Assembly: GCA_903832055.1 (NCBI GenBank)
Contig: CAILAC010000003.1
Location: 1 to 64,000 of the forward strand
Source of the DNA: an uncultured Acidobacteriota bacterium
GTDB taxonomy: Bacteria > Acidobacteriota > Terriglobia > Terriglobales > Acidobacteriaceae
Direction: 5' to 3'
DNA length: 64,000 nt
Numbering within the stretch: position 1 is the stretch's first letter; every line of letters starts with the position of its first letter. The translations under genes and the position numbers were made by a program. Positions 25,895 to 33,780 of the stretch are shown piece by piece. The notes beneath the pieces were generated by a model. The model worked only from the letters and a program-made list of their open reading frames with translations. It was not told the origin of the DNA and did no database searches.

Positions 25895-27529
25895 GTGCTG
25901 CTCGTTATATCAGCCCAGGAAGGCGTGAAGCCACAGACGGAAGAGCATCTTGCCATTTGCAACCTACTCGGCGTGCGACGCGGAGTCGTCGCCGTCACAA
26001 AGGTCGATACAGTTTCTCAAGAGCAACTGGAAGCAACTCTTGCCCAAATCCAATCCTTGCTAGGCGAATCGTTTCTGGGTCGAAGCAACGCCGCGACTGT
26101 GACTGTGAGTGCAAGAACAGGAGCTGGGCTTGATGATCTGCGCAGCGAACTTAAATCCCTTGCCATGGGTACCAGATGCAATCAGGACCATGGGTTGCGC
26201 CTACCCATCGATCGCGCATTTATCATGAAGGGTTTCGGAACAGTCGTCACAGGCACGCTGCTCTCCGGATCAATTGAAACTGGACAGTCTCTTGCGCTCG
26301 AACCGGGTGGCCTGATCGCGCGTGTGCGCGGCGTCCAGGTCCACAATCGCCCCGAAACTCAGGCAAACGGGCGCTGTCGAGTGGCGCTGAACCTCGCAGG
26401 AATCGATGTTTCCGAGATTTCACGGGGCCAGACGCTTGTTGACGGTCAGTCATTTGGCGCGGTGACTAACATCGATGTGGAAGTAACTTTACTCCCCAGT
26501 TGTTCTGGATTGAAACATCGTGCCCGAGTGCACTTTCATGCCTTCACCTCAGACGCGATGGCAGCCGTCTCGCTTTACGGATACAAGGGCATGGAAGCGG
26601 GAGAGTCTCGACTGTTGCGACTCAAGCTTGCCAAGCCCATGGTGCTGGTACCCGGTGATCGCTTCGTCCTGAGACAAGCTTCGCCGGCTGTCACCATCGG
26701 TGGCGGCAGGATACTCGGTGCCCATCCAATAGCGAATCTGCGCAAATCGAATTGCCTGCAATGGCTGGATCAGTTACGAAACTCGTCCCTGGAAAATGAG
26801 TTGCTTCTTCGTGTTTCGCGGCGTGGTATTTCAGGCATGGAAATGCGCCAATTGATGACCGAAACCGGGCTCAGCCGGGATGTACTGCTGAGAGCCACCA
26901 AAGAAGCACTTAAAAATGGAAGCTTGATCCAAATTCCCTGCGGAACTTTCATCGCACGGGAACATGTGGACTCAAGCACGGCGCGCATTACAGCACTTCT
27001 GAATACTGACGTTCATGGCACCGGCCTGAAGAGGTCTGCGCTGAAGAGCCGACTGAATCTGCACGCGGAGGTGCTTGATTTCGTCATTGAAATGCTCGCT
27101 GGCCAACAGAAGTTGGTAATCAAAGGCGAAGTTATCCATGACCTTCGAATTGAAAGCCCAATATCGAGCGCCGAACAAAACGCGCTCGCTGCGATTGAGA
27201 ATGCATTTCGATCCGCGGGCCTGGCAACGCCATCCGTCGCGGAGGTTGCGGCAAAGCTCCAACTTGCTGGCCCTGAAATGCGCCGGCTTATGACGCTTCT
27301 GCTGCGTGAAAAAACTCTTCTCAAAATGGGGCATGAAGAGGTGTATTTGCATCGGGATGCGGTCGAGGCACTCCGCCGGCAGCTATCCCAGCTTAGTGGC
27401 CAAAGCATCGACGTTGCCGGATTCAAGCAAATGACAGGTGTTTCAAGAAAGTATGCAATCCCCCTTCTGGAGTTTCTGGATCGTGAAAGGGTTACCCGAA
27501 AGGTGGAGGACAGGCGAATTGTTCTTTGA
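25895..27529 (+). CDS. selB: SelB, selenocysteine-specific elongation factor, N-terminally truncated
   Basis: A 544-residue open frame homologous to SelB from the middle of the GTPase domain onward. Present: G4 TKVD (35-38), G5 SAR, EF-Tu-like domains 2 and 3 (RAFIMKGFGTVVTGTLLSGS) and the C-terminal winged helices ending VSRKYAIPLLEFLDRE, which bind the SECIS RNA. Missing: the P-loop GHVDHGKT, switch 1 and the DxPGHE motif, about 85 residues. Homology starts at about 25880 (GCVDAVLLVI), directly behind an in-frame TGA and 21 bp after dabA. Without a P-loop it cannot bind GTP normally. It is probably a recombination remnant, unless an intact start lies elsewhere. The two genes that follow contain in-frame TGA codons of selenoprotein type. 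Confidence 0.85.
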   Translation: MLLVISAQEGVKPQTEEHLAICNLLGVRRGVVAVTKVDTVSQEQLEATLAQIQSLLGESFLGRSNAATVTVSARTGAGLDDLRSELKSLAMGTRCNQDHGLRLPIDRAFIMKGFGTVVTGTLLSGSIETGQSLALEPGGLIARVRGVQVHNRPETQANGRCRVALNLAGIDVSEISRGQTLVDGQSFGAVTNIDVEVTLLPSCSGLKHRARVHFHAFTSDAMAAVSLYGYKGMEAGESRLLRLKLAKPMVLVPGDRFVLRQASPAVTIGGGRILGAHPIANLRKSNCLQWLDQLRNSSLENELLLRVSRRGISGMEMRQLMTETGLSRDVLLRATKEALKNGSLIQIPCGTFIAREHVDSSTARITALLNTDVHGTGLKRSALKSRLNLHAEVLDFVIEMLAGQQKLVIKGEVIHDLRIESPISSAEQNALAAIENAFRSAGLATPSVAEVAAKLQLAGPEMRRLMTLLLREKTLLKMGHEEVYLHRDAVEALRRQLSQLSGQSIDVAGFKQMTGVSRKYAIPLLEFLDRERVTRKVEDRRIVL

Positions 27530-27633
27530 TCTGCGCTTGCGGCGCTTCCAAAAAATCCTGGTGACTCGCACTTGAGAACAGTGCTAATCTGTTTTTCTGA
27601 AATCAGCTTTCAGATTCGAACACTGGCCTAAGC

Positions 27634-28218
27634 ATGATGAGTGAACACAAGAACAAAATCGAAGTAATTGAAGACGCGCATGCCACCGGTGATGTGGCAC
27701 AAGTGTATGAGGCGTGGCGCGCGCAATCGGGTCGCCAGATGATGCCCGGAATTCTGAAGTGCTTCAGTCACCGACCCGATTTCCTGCAGGAAGTGATCAG
27801 CTTCAGTAATACGGTGCATTTTTCTGAAGGGCACCTGACCCGCCGAACCAAGGAAGCCATTGCAAGCTGGGTCTCCTGGCTTAACCGCTGCCCCTATTGA
27901 CTGGACTCACATGCCTACTTCCTGCGTGTTCAGGGAGCCGAAGAAGATACAGTCAACGCAATCGCAGAGGGTAACCTCGACGATGCGAAGCTCAGTCGGT
28001 CAGAACGGGCACTCCTTGAGTATGTAACCAAGGTTACCGAGGCTGCTTATCGCACGTCAGCGGAAGATGTGCAGGTGCTCAGGGAGCATGGCTGGACAGA
28101 GCCGCAGATTGCGGAAGCGGTGTACATCACAGCGATGTTCGCCTTCTTTAATCGAGTCGCTGACGCATTCGGAATTGCTTCCCAGGGCTATCTTGAAATG
28201 GGCGGACCAGCCAAGTAG
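27634..28218 (+). CDS. AhpD-like (carboxymuconolactone decarboxylase family) selenoprotein with CPYU
   Basis: Read through an in-frame TGA at 27898-27900 this is one 194-residue alkylhydroperoxidase-like protein. Before the TGA: GHLTRRTKEAIASWVSWLNRCPY. After it: LDSHAYFLRVQGAEEDTVNA, through to EAVYITAMFAFFNRVADAFGI, the usual helical end. In AhpD the active site is CxxCxxxH; here it reads C86-P-Y-U89-L-D-S-H93, so the TGA falls exactly on the resolving/peroxidatic cysteine. Coding character is the same on both sides. A hairpin lies 18 to 37 bases after the TGA. I infer a selenocysteine-containing peroxidase or peroxiredoxin-like enzyme. Standard gene finding would split it into two fragments. 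Confidence 0.85.
27918..27937 (+). promoter_or_regulatory. Candidate bacterial SECIS hairpin in the AhpD-like selenoprotein gene
   Basis: CTTCCTG (27918-27924), loop CGTGTT, CAGGGAG (27931-27937): seven pairs with one G-U. The loop starts 24 bases after the TGA and has G as its second base. Stem length, distance and an early loop G agree with the general bacterial SECIS model, though there is no GGU as in E. coli fdhF. Confidence 0.55.
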
Positions 28219-28229
28219 AGTTGCAAACG

Positions 28230-28952
28230 ATGAAGTTGAAGAAGACGACAAAGCGATGGTTCGTTGTCACGAGTGTGCCACTGTTCTGTCTGTGGCTCGG
28301 TTTCGTAGGTTATATCGACTGGGCCATGCATCAGCCACCGGAAGTGTTCGGGCGGGTGATGTCGAACATGCCTATGCCTGCCTACTTCCTCTTCCCTTTC
28401 GAGACCATGTGGTCGGAGGCACGCAAGGGCACTCTAAATGTCGGAGACACTGCGCCAAGCTTTACCGTAACGAATCTTGAAGGCCAGTTACCGGTGCAAT
28501 TGGCGGGTCTTTGGGCAGAGAAGCCAGTCGTCCTGGTATTTGGAAGCTATACTTGACCACCATTTCGGCGGGAGGTTCCCGCCTTGAACAAACTGGCTGA
28601 CGAGTACAAGGGTAAGGTTGATTTCTATGCCATCTATATCCTGGAAGCTCATCCAACCGATGTGTGGCAGATGCAAAGCAATGTTCGAGATAATGTCCTG
28701 TTCCGCAGTCCCCGCGACGAGGCGGAACGAGCCATGGTTGCTGGATCTTGCGTTCGAAAGCTACACATCAAGTTTCCTGCTCTGATTGATGGCTTCGACA
28801 ACCAGGTTGAATCAAAATACACAGGCTGGCCTGACCGAATGTATCTGATTCAACCCGGCGGACGTATCGCCTTCAAGAGCAAGCCTGGACCTTTCGGTTT
28901 TCACCCCGATGAACTGGCTTCGGCATTGCGGAATACTGTTGGACACAATTGA
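28230..28952 (+). CDS. Iodothyronine deiodinase-like selenoprotein (thioredoxin fold, TUPPF)
   Basis: One 240-residue protein if the in-frame TGA at 28554-28556 is read as selenocysteine (residue 109). An N-terminal membrane anchor (about 10-30, FVVTSVPLFCLWLGFVGYI) is followed by a thioredoxin fold. The active site reads VVLVFGSYTU-PPFRREVPALNKL, matching the FGSCTUPPF motif of animal deiodinases, and DFYAIYILEAHPTDVW matches their YIEEAHPSDGW segment. The rest (LHIKFPALIDGFDN, YLIQPGGRIAFK) completes the fold. The gene starts 11 bp after the AhpD-like gene. Substrate unknown: bacterial members need not act on thyroid hormones, so a peroxidase or dehalogenase role is open. Confidence 0.87.
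28567..28583 (+). promoter_or_regulatory. Bacterial SECIS hairpin in the deiodinase-like gene
   Basis: GGCGGGA (28567-28573), loop GGT, TCCCGCC (28577-28583): a perfect 7-bp stem whose apical loop is GGU. The GGU begins 17 bases after the TGA codon, very close to the spacing in E. coli fdhF. This is the element SelB reads to insert selenocysteine. Confidence 0.85.
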
Positions 28953-29061
28953 TCGACCGCTCTCAAACCCCTTGTTTCTATCGGTCTGCAATCCTAAGGA
29001 CCGCGACGCAGTGAATGATGGATCGCCCTTCGCTGGGGTGATATCGATTGTAAGTTCCATT

Positions 29062-29561
29062 AGACCAACGTCACGCATTCCGTCTGGCGCAACCTGGAAT
29101 GCGACACAACAACAGAATCGTCACGAAGACCTTTACCACTGCACCCGATTGTCGTTGCGGAATTAAAGCAATGGAAACTGGTCACCCTTTGCGAATCTGC
29201 CCAAGACTATTTCTTTCCTTCTATCGTGAAAAATAGAGGACAGACTCTTCAGAGAGACGTGATTCTGAAGCGCCGTATCCGACCAGCTTTGAGGCGAATT
29301 GGAGTTGATAAACCAATCGGGTGGAATTCATTCAGGCGAGGTCTTGGGAGCATGCTGGGAGCCATCGGTATTGAACTCAGAGTAGCTCAAGAATTACTTC
29401 GCCGAGCTCATCCCCGCATCACGATGGAGACTTATCAATCGGCTGTGATTGGAAGAAAATGGATGCCCAGAATCTGGTCTTCAGGGGTCTACTGGGAGCA
29501 GGCACCACTGAGCACCCGCGAAGACCCTATGAAGGAAGATGTCACTGTCATAAACCATTGA
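29062..29561 (+). pseudogene. C-terminal remnant of a tyrosine recombinase/integrase
   Basis: The frame from about 29062 reads THSVWRNLECDTTTESSRR, PLPLHPIVVAELKQW, then GWNSFRRGLGSMLGAIG and HPRITMETYQSAVI. These are the catalytic-domain arginine box (RRG) and tyrosine helix (ETY) of phage-type integrases. The N-terminal half is missing and a stop lies just upstream. It points toward, and nearly abuts, tRNA-Asp, a common attachment site, so it is likely the relic of an element once integrated there. The remaining sequence 28953-29061 shows nothing. Confidence 0.7.
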
Positions 29562-29575
29562 CTCTATCAGGTTTA

Positions 29576-29652
<77 letters not shown>

Positions 29653-29774
29653 GGCTTGGGCTTGGTAACCCAATCGGTTGCAACTTCGTAAGTTTAGCAG
29701 AAGAGACCGTTCCGATGCACCCCCTGCGCGGGAAAAATGGCGCGTCGGCACGGTCTCCGTTGAAATAAAACAGC

Positions 29775-30590
29775 TTACGCGTGGCTCAGACTCGATCTTG
29801 GTTGACGTGATGCGGGTACAAATCCCATGTCAGCCGAGATGCCACGTACGCATTGAAGCAGGTGATTGGCGATTGCCGGAAGCTTCTGGGCGGTCACGCG
29901 GAACGACGGACCGGAAATGCTGACTGCCGCAACTGGGAGCCGTTGGGCGTCCAGTACGGGAACCGCTATGCAGCGGAGGCCCTCTTCCAGTTCCTCGTCA
30001 TCGACAGCGTAACCACGACGGCGCGTCTTTTCGATCTCAGTACGCAACGCTTCAGCAGAACCGATGGTGCGGTGAGTGAAACGCTCAAAGCGGGTGCGGC
30101 GGATGACTTCTGCAATGCGCTCTTCTGGAAGAAAGGCAAGGATAGCCTTGCCCACAGAGGTGCAATGGACCGGATTGCTAGCGCCGACACGGGTGATCAT
30201 GCGCACTGAGCGAGCTGGCTCGATCTTGTCCAGATAAATAATGTGGGCCTGCTCAAGAATGCAGAGGTGAGCTGTTTCTTCAGTCTCCATGACGAGCTTG
30301 CGGAGGTGTGGTTGGGCGCGGTCACGGAGGTCGTACTGCTCAATTGCTCGATTACCAAAATCAAAAAGACGCAATCCGAGACGGAATTTTCCATTCACGG
30401 TACGTTCGACCATGTGATGTCGTTCAAGAACCATGAGAAAGCGATGGGCTGTGCTTTTATGAAGAGCCAGGGAGGAAGCAACCTGGGCAAGTCCCAGGGG
30501 AACATCGCTTTCGCCCAGGAGATCGAGGACAGCAAAAGCGCGGTCCAGGGCTTGAACCTTGTACGTTCCTTGAGGTGGCGTATCTCGCAA
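29775..30590 (-). CDS. IclR family transcriptional regulator
   Basis: A 271-residue regulator. Residues about 10-75 are the winged HTH (ALDRAFAVLDLLGE, LAQVASSLALHKSTAHRFLMVLE); residues 85-255 form the IclR effector domain (NPVHCTSVGKAILAFLPEE, GYAVDDEELEEGLRCIAVPV). Such proteins control catabolism of aromatic or sugar-derived compounds. It lies next to a GH29 fucosidase gene on the same strand. Its upstream region contains a GTACCATT half-site resembling the palindromes at 13.5 kb, but one half-site is weak evidence of a link. Confidence 0.9.
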   Translation of the reverse strand: MRDTPPQGTYKVQALDRAFAVLDLLGESDVPLGLAQVASSLALHKSTAHRFLMVLERHHMVERTVNGKFRLGLRLFDFGNRAIEQYDLRDRAQPHLRKLVMETEETAHLCILEQAHIIYLDKIEPARSVRMITRVGASNPVHCTSVGKAILAFLPEERIAEVIRRTRFERFTHRTIGSAEALRTEIEKTRRRGYAVDDEELEEGLRCIAVPVLDAQRLPVAAVSISGPSFRVTAQKLPAIANHLLQCVRGISADMGFVPASRQPRSSLSHA

Positions 30591-30715
30591 TATGAACTCC
30601 TATCTCACTGAATGAACCTGATACAAGTTTGCAATCAAAACAGCGGCGTGTCAACATCTAAGACGCCGTACCATTTTTATGAGATGAAGTTCTTCCCTTT
30701 GCTGAATTTTCGGGC

Positions 30716-32077
30716 TTATTGAGAGCTCTTGGAGGTAAATCGATAGAGCTGAAACTCGCGAATATGGGCAGGGCCGGTGCTGGAAAGAATATTCAGACGG
30801 ACCTGACTCGTGGTGACCAGGGGAAAGCTGTCAATTTTCTTGTGGCCAACGGCCTGTCCCTCGGCGACCGACTTCCATCCCCCATTGATCAAGACTTCGA
30901 TCGAGTACTTTTGGACGTTCTGGCCATCATTGAGCCACTCCATCGTTAGAGCATGGTCGAAGGAAATGGGCTTCGGGAAGTTGACCAGCAGAGTAGCGTG
31001 ATGGGATCCTGGGGCGGCAGACCAGAAGGTATCGGGATTTCCGTCAAGTGCGAGGGAGCTTTCGCCGTTGGGGACATGGCTGAGAGCCAAATTGGGCGAA
31101 AATCGCTTGTGAAGTGCCTCGCCGAACTCTCGCAAGCGGGACGCATCGGAGGTAGGCAGAAGACCGCGATTATCCGGCGCTACGCCGAGCATCAACTGCG
31201 CACCACGCCCGACAGTCTCATCGTAGGTGGTCAGAAGTTCGGAGACACTCTTGAGCGACGACTCGTCGTTGGGGTGCCAGAACCAGTGGTCTTTGCGGAG
31301 AGGTGTATCGGCCTCGACCGGGCGCCAGCGCAGGTAGCCGTGGCGGTCGATGACGTTCCAGTTTTCATAGCCGACAGTACCTGATTCGGTGCCGACCCAG
31401 CGGGCATCGCCGTATTCAAAGAGACCGGTGTCAGCGAAAACGATGGCGTTTGGCTGATATGTTCGCAAGGTTTCAATGATTTTAGGAAAGTTGTAAACAT
31501 GGCCTGCGCTGCCGGCACCATCGAGCCAGAATTCGACGAGGTCGCCGTAGCGGGTAGCCAATTCTTCTAACTCGGCGAGGTAGTACTGGTCATAGGAGGC
31601 AGGAACTGCGTATTTGGGCTCATGCCGGTCCCAGGGGGAGAGATAGACTCCGAATTTGAGCCCGAATTTGCGCGCGGAACGGGCTACATCGCCTACCAGG
31701 TCACCTTTGCCCCCCTTCCATGGGCTGCTCTTGATACTGTAGGCGGTCTGCTCGGTAGGCCACAGGCAGAATCCATCGTGATGCTTGGCCACAAGCACGA
31801 CATACTTTGCTCCTGAATCGCGAATGGCGCTCATCCACTGGTCGGGGTCGAACTGGGTCGGATTGAACGTACTCGGCGCGGCTGTGCCGTCTCCCCATTC
31901 TCGATCGAGGAACGTATTGGTGGAGAAGTGGAGGATGACGCCGAATTCGAGATCCTGCCAGGCGGTCTGCTGGGCCGTGGGCTTGATGTCGGCAAAGTTC
32001 TGGGCGGCGAGCGAAGCACACAGAGCGCTTGCGAGAATCAGCGCGGCGGTCGGGAGCTTGATGAGCGAGATGTTCAT
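30716..32077 (-). CDS. Secreted GH29 alpha-L-fucosidase with C-terminal F5/8-type domain
   Basis: A 453-residue exported enzyme (signal peptide about 1-26, ending SLAAQ). The GH29 catalytic domain is clear: FGVILHFSTNTF, YVVLVAKHHDGFCLWPT, FGVYLSPWDRHEP, and the nucleophile region LVEFWLDGAGSAG with the conserved Asp. From about residue 340 a discoidin-like (F5/8 C, CBM32) sugar-binding domain follows. It removes alpha-linked fucose from plant or microbial glycans. The ATG at 32077 has GGAG eight bases upstream and starts the signal peptide. It lies 37 bp after the MetX-like hydrolase gene, probably in one operon. Confidence 0.9.
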   Translation of the reverse strand: MNISLIKLPTAALILASALCASLAAQNFADIKPTAQQTAWQDLEFGVILHFSTNTFLDREWGDGTAAPSTFNPTQFDPDQWMSAIRDSGAKYVVLVAKHHDGFCLWPTEQTAYSIKSSPWKGGKGDLVGDVARSARKFGLKFGVYLSPWDRHEPKYAVPASYDQYYLAELEELATRYGDLVEFWLDGAGSAGHVYNFPKIIETLRTYQPNAIVFADTGLFEYGDARWVGTESGTVGYENWNVIDRHGYLRWRPVEADTPLRKDHWFWHPNDESSLKSVSELLTTYDETVGRGAQLMLGVAPDNRGLLPTSDASRLREFGEALHKRFSPNLALSHVPNGESSLALDGNPDTFWSAAPGSHHATLLVNFPKPISFDHALTMEWLNDGQNVQKYSIEVLINGGWKSVAEGQAVGHKKIDSFPLVTTSQVRLNILSSTGPAHIREFQLYRFTSKSSQ

Positions 32078-32114
32078 TGCGGATCTCCGAAGAAAACTGA
32101 GGTGGCTCGCGGCG

Positions 32115-33176
32115 TTATTGGCCGGCAATCAGGAAGGCGCGAACGCGGGATGACACGGCTGCTGCATCGCAACTCATGATGAGATGCGCGCAGTCGCCGT
32201 GAGAAATATAGGTTGGCGCCCCCAATGCAGCGGCCCAATCAAGAGCCGGTTGGGGATTAACGAGGTGATCTTCGGCGCTGACGATGACAAGGAAGTGGGC
32301 AGCAGTGGCGCGGGCAGCTTCGGCAATGGTGCGGTTGCCGACTACGTCTTGATGCATGATCGCGCGAAGTTGCCAGAGTCGATCATTGGCATCGATTGAC
32401 TGGGGCGCCTCAGCCTGCGCAATAAAGTCGGTGAACTTGTCGCGGGGCGTCGCGCGGTTCCTAAACTCTGGGCTGGTTACGACCAAGGTGCCGACCAGAT
32501 TGGCGAGTTTGAGCGCAGGCTCAGTTGCGTAGTGGCCCTGTGCGTATTCGGGGTCAGTGGTGATGGTTTCGACCTGGATCTGTTTTACGTGCAGATCATA
32601 GCTGGTAAGGCGTGGCGTTCCCAGGATGGGGACTGCAAGGTCGAAAAATTTGGGATAGAGAACGGACCAGACGAAAGTCTGTTCTCCCCCCATCGAGAGG
32701 CCGACTACCGCGCGCAGATGCTGCACATGCAGGACTTCAGTGAGTACTCGGTATTGAGCGCGGACGCTGTCCTGAGGGGTGAGGCTGGGAAAGTCCGTAG
32801 CGTGCTGACGGGGACTGTTCGAAGGCGACGATGAGATTCCGTTGCCGAAGGCGTCGATGGCGATGCCGAAGAATCTGCTGGTGTCGACCAAGTGCTGGGG
32901 GGAGGAGCCATCGCCAAAAAGAGAGACAAGATCGGCGCTTGTCCCATAGAGCCAGGTGGGCATAAGCACAGCGTTGTCTCCGGCGGCATTGAGTTTGCCA
33001 AATGTTCGGTAGCCGACGCGGCAATCCTGAATCGTAAGACCGCTTTCGAGCTTGCATTGGCCCAGGTTGGCGAATTGGAGCTGACCGGATTGAGCACCGG
33101 CACAGCACGTCGCCAGCAGGAAAAGGCAGGGTTGAGACAGGGCGCGAAGTCGACGCAGTGCGTCAGCCAAAATCAT
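32115..33176 (-). CDS. MetX-like alpha/beta hydrolase (homoserine O-acetyltransferase family), exported
   Basis: A 353-residue alpha/beta hydrolase. The fold and blocks follow the MetX family (YRTFGKLNAAGDNAVLMPTW, nucleophile in VVGLSMGGEQTF, Asp in VSAEDHLVNP, His in HGDCAHLI). It has a signal peptide (LLATCCAGAQ), unlike cytoplasmic MetX, and there are no methionine genes nearby. So it is more likely an exported esterase or acyltransferase than a biosynthetic enzyme. Confidence 0.82.
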   Translation of the reverse strand: MILADALRRLRALSQPCLFLLATCCAGAQSGQLQFANLGQCKLESGLTIQDCRVGYRTFGKLNAAGDNAVLMPTWLYGTSADLVSLFGDGSSPQHLVDTSRFFGIAIDAFGNGISSSPSNSPRQHATDFPSLTPQDSVRAQYRVLTEVLHVQHLRAVVGLSMGGEQTFVWSVLYPKFFDLAVPILGTPRLTSYDLHVKQIQVETITTDPEYAQGHYATEPALKLANLVGTLVVTSPEFRNRATPRDKFTDFIAQAEAPQSIDANDRLWQLRAIMHQDVVGNRTIAEAARATAAHFLVIVSAEDHLVNPQPALDWAAALGAPTYISHGDCAHLIMSCDAAAVSSRVRAFLIAGQ

Positions 33177-33300
33177 GGAGTTTCCTCTGTGGGCCTTTAT
33201 ACATGGAATGCCGGAGTTCTTCCCAATAAGCCGTCACTGAAAGGGAATTTTTCTGGCTGTTGGTCAGTGAGAACAACAAAAAGTTTTCCACAGGACCGCT

Positions 33301-33316
33301 AACTAATCCTTTAGTT
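33301..33316. promoter_or_regulatory. Putative BlaI operator
   Basis: AACTAA-TCCT-TTAGTT, a perfect 6-bp inverted repeat about 48 bp upstream of the blaI-like gene. BlaI/MecI repressors bind short A/T-rich dyads of this kind in their own promoters. A second small dyad (ATAG-T-CTAT) follows at about 33318. Confidence 0.5.
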
Positions 33317-33363
33317 GATAGTCTATGGTGCGTAGGGAATAGACCACAAGGAGCAAACGCCGA

Positions 33364-33780
33364 ATGCCGCCAAAGAAATCAATCACGTTGACAGAAGCCG
33401 AGCTCAGGCTGATGAAGCTGCTCTGGCTGCGTGGTGAATCGGCGGTTGGCGACCTGGTGTCTGCCATGCCGGAGGGCGAAACACTGGCGTACAACTCGGT
33501 GTTGACGACGATCCGGATTCTGGAGCAAAAGGGCTACGTGGAGCACCGTCAGGAGGGCCGGGCATTTGTCTACTGGCCCTGCGTGGCGGAGCATGAGGCA
33601 AGCCGGTCAGAAGTGCGACATGTGCTGAGCCGGTTCTTTGGTAATTCGCGGGAACGGTTGCTGCTCTCACTGCTGGGGGATGAAGAGATTTCTGCTGAGG
33701 AATTGCAGCGGCTCAAGGACGCCATCCAAAGTGCAGGCGAGGATGATGTCGTGGAGAGCGGAAAGGAAATCCAGGCGTGA
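33364..33780 (+). CDS. BlaI/MecI/CopY family transcriptional repressor
   Basis: A 138-residue winged-helix repressor: LTEAELRLMKLLWLRGE, VGDLVSAMP, TLAYNSVLTTIRILEQKGYVEHRQEGRAFVYWP. Family members are cleaved by a partner BlaR1 metalloprotease to induce target genes. The stop overlaps the start of that partner (blaR1-like) gene. AAGGAG precedes the ATG. No beta-lactamase is nearby; the induced gene may be the HtrA protease that follows. Confidence 0.92.
   Translation: MPPKKSITLTEAELRLMKLLWLRGESAVGDLVSAMPEGETLAYNSVLTTIRILEQKGYVEHRQEGRAFVYWPCVAEHEASRSEVRHVLSRFFGNSRERLLLSLLGDEEISAEELQRLKDAIQSAGEDDVVESGKEIQA

Noticed and set aside
30668-30680. GTACCATT half-site upstream of the IclR gene as a third catabolic operator
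   Set aside because: Only one half is present; the left half lacks GGTAC at the required spacing.
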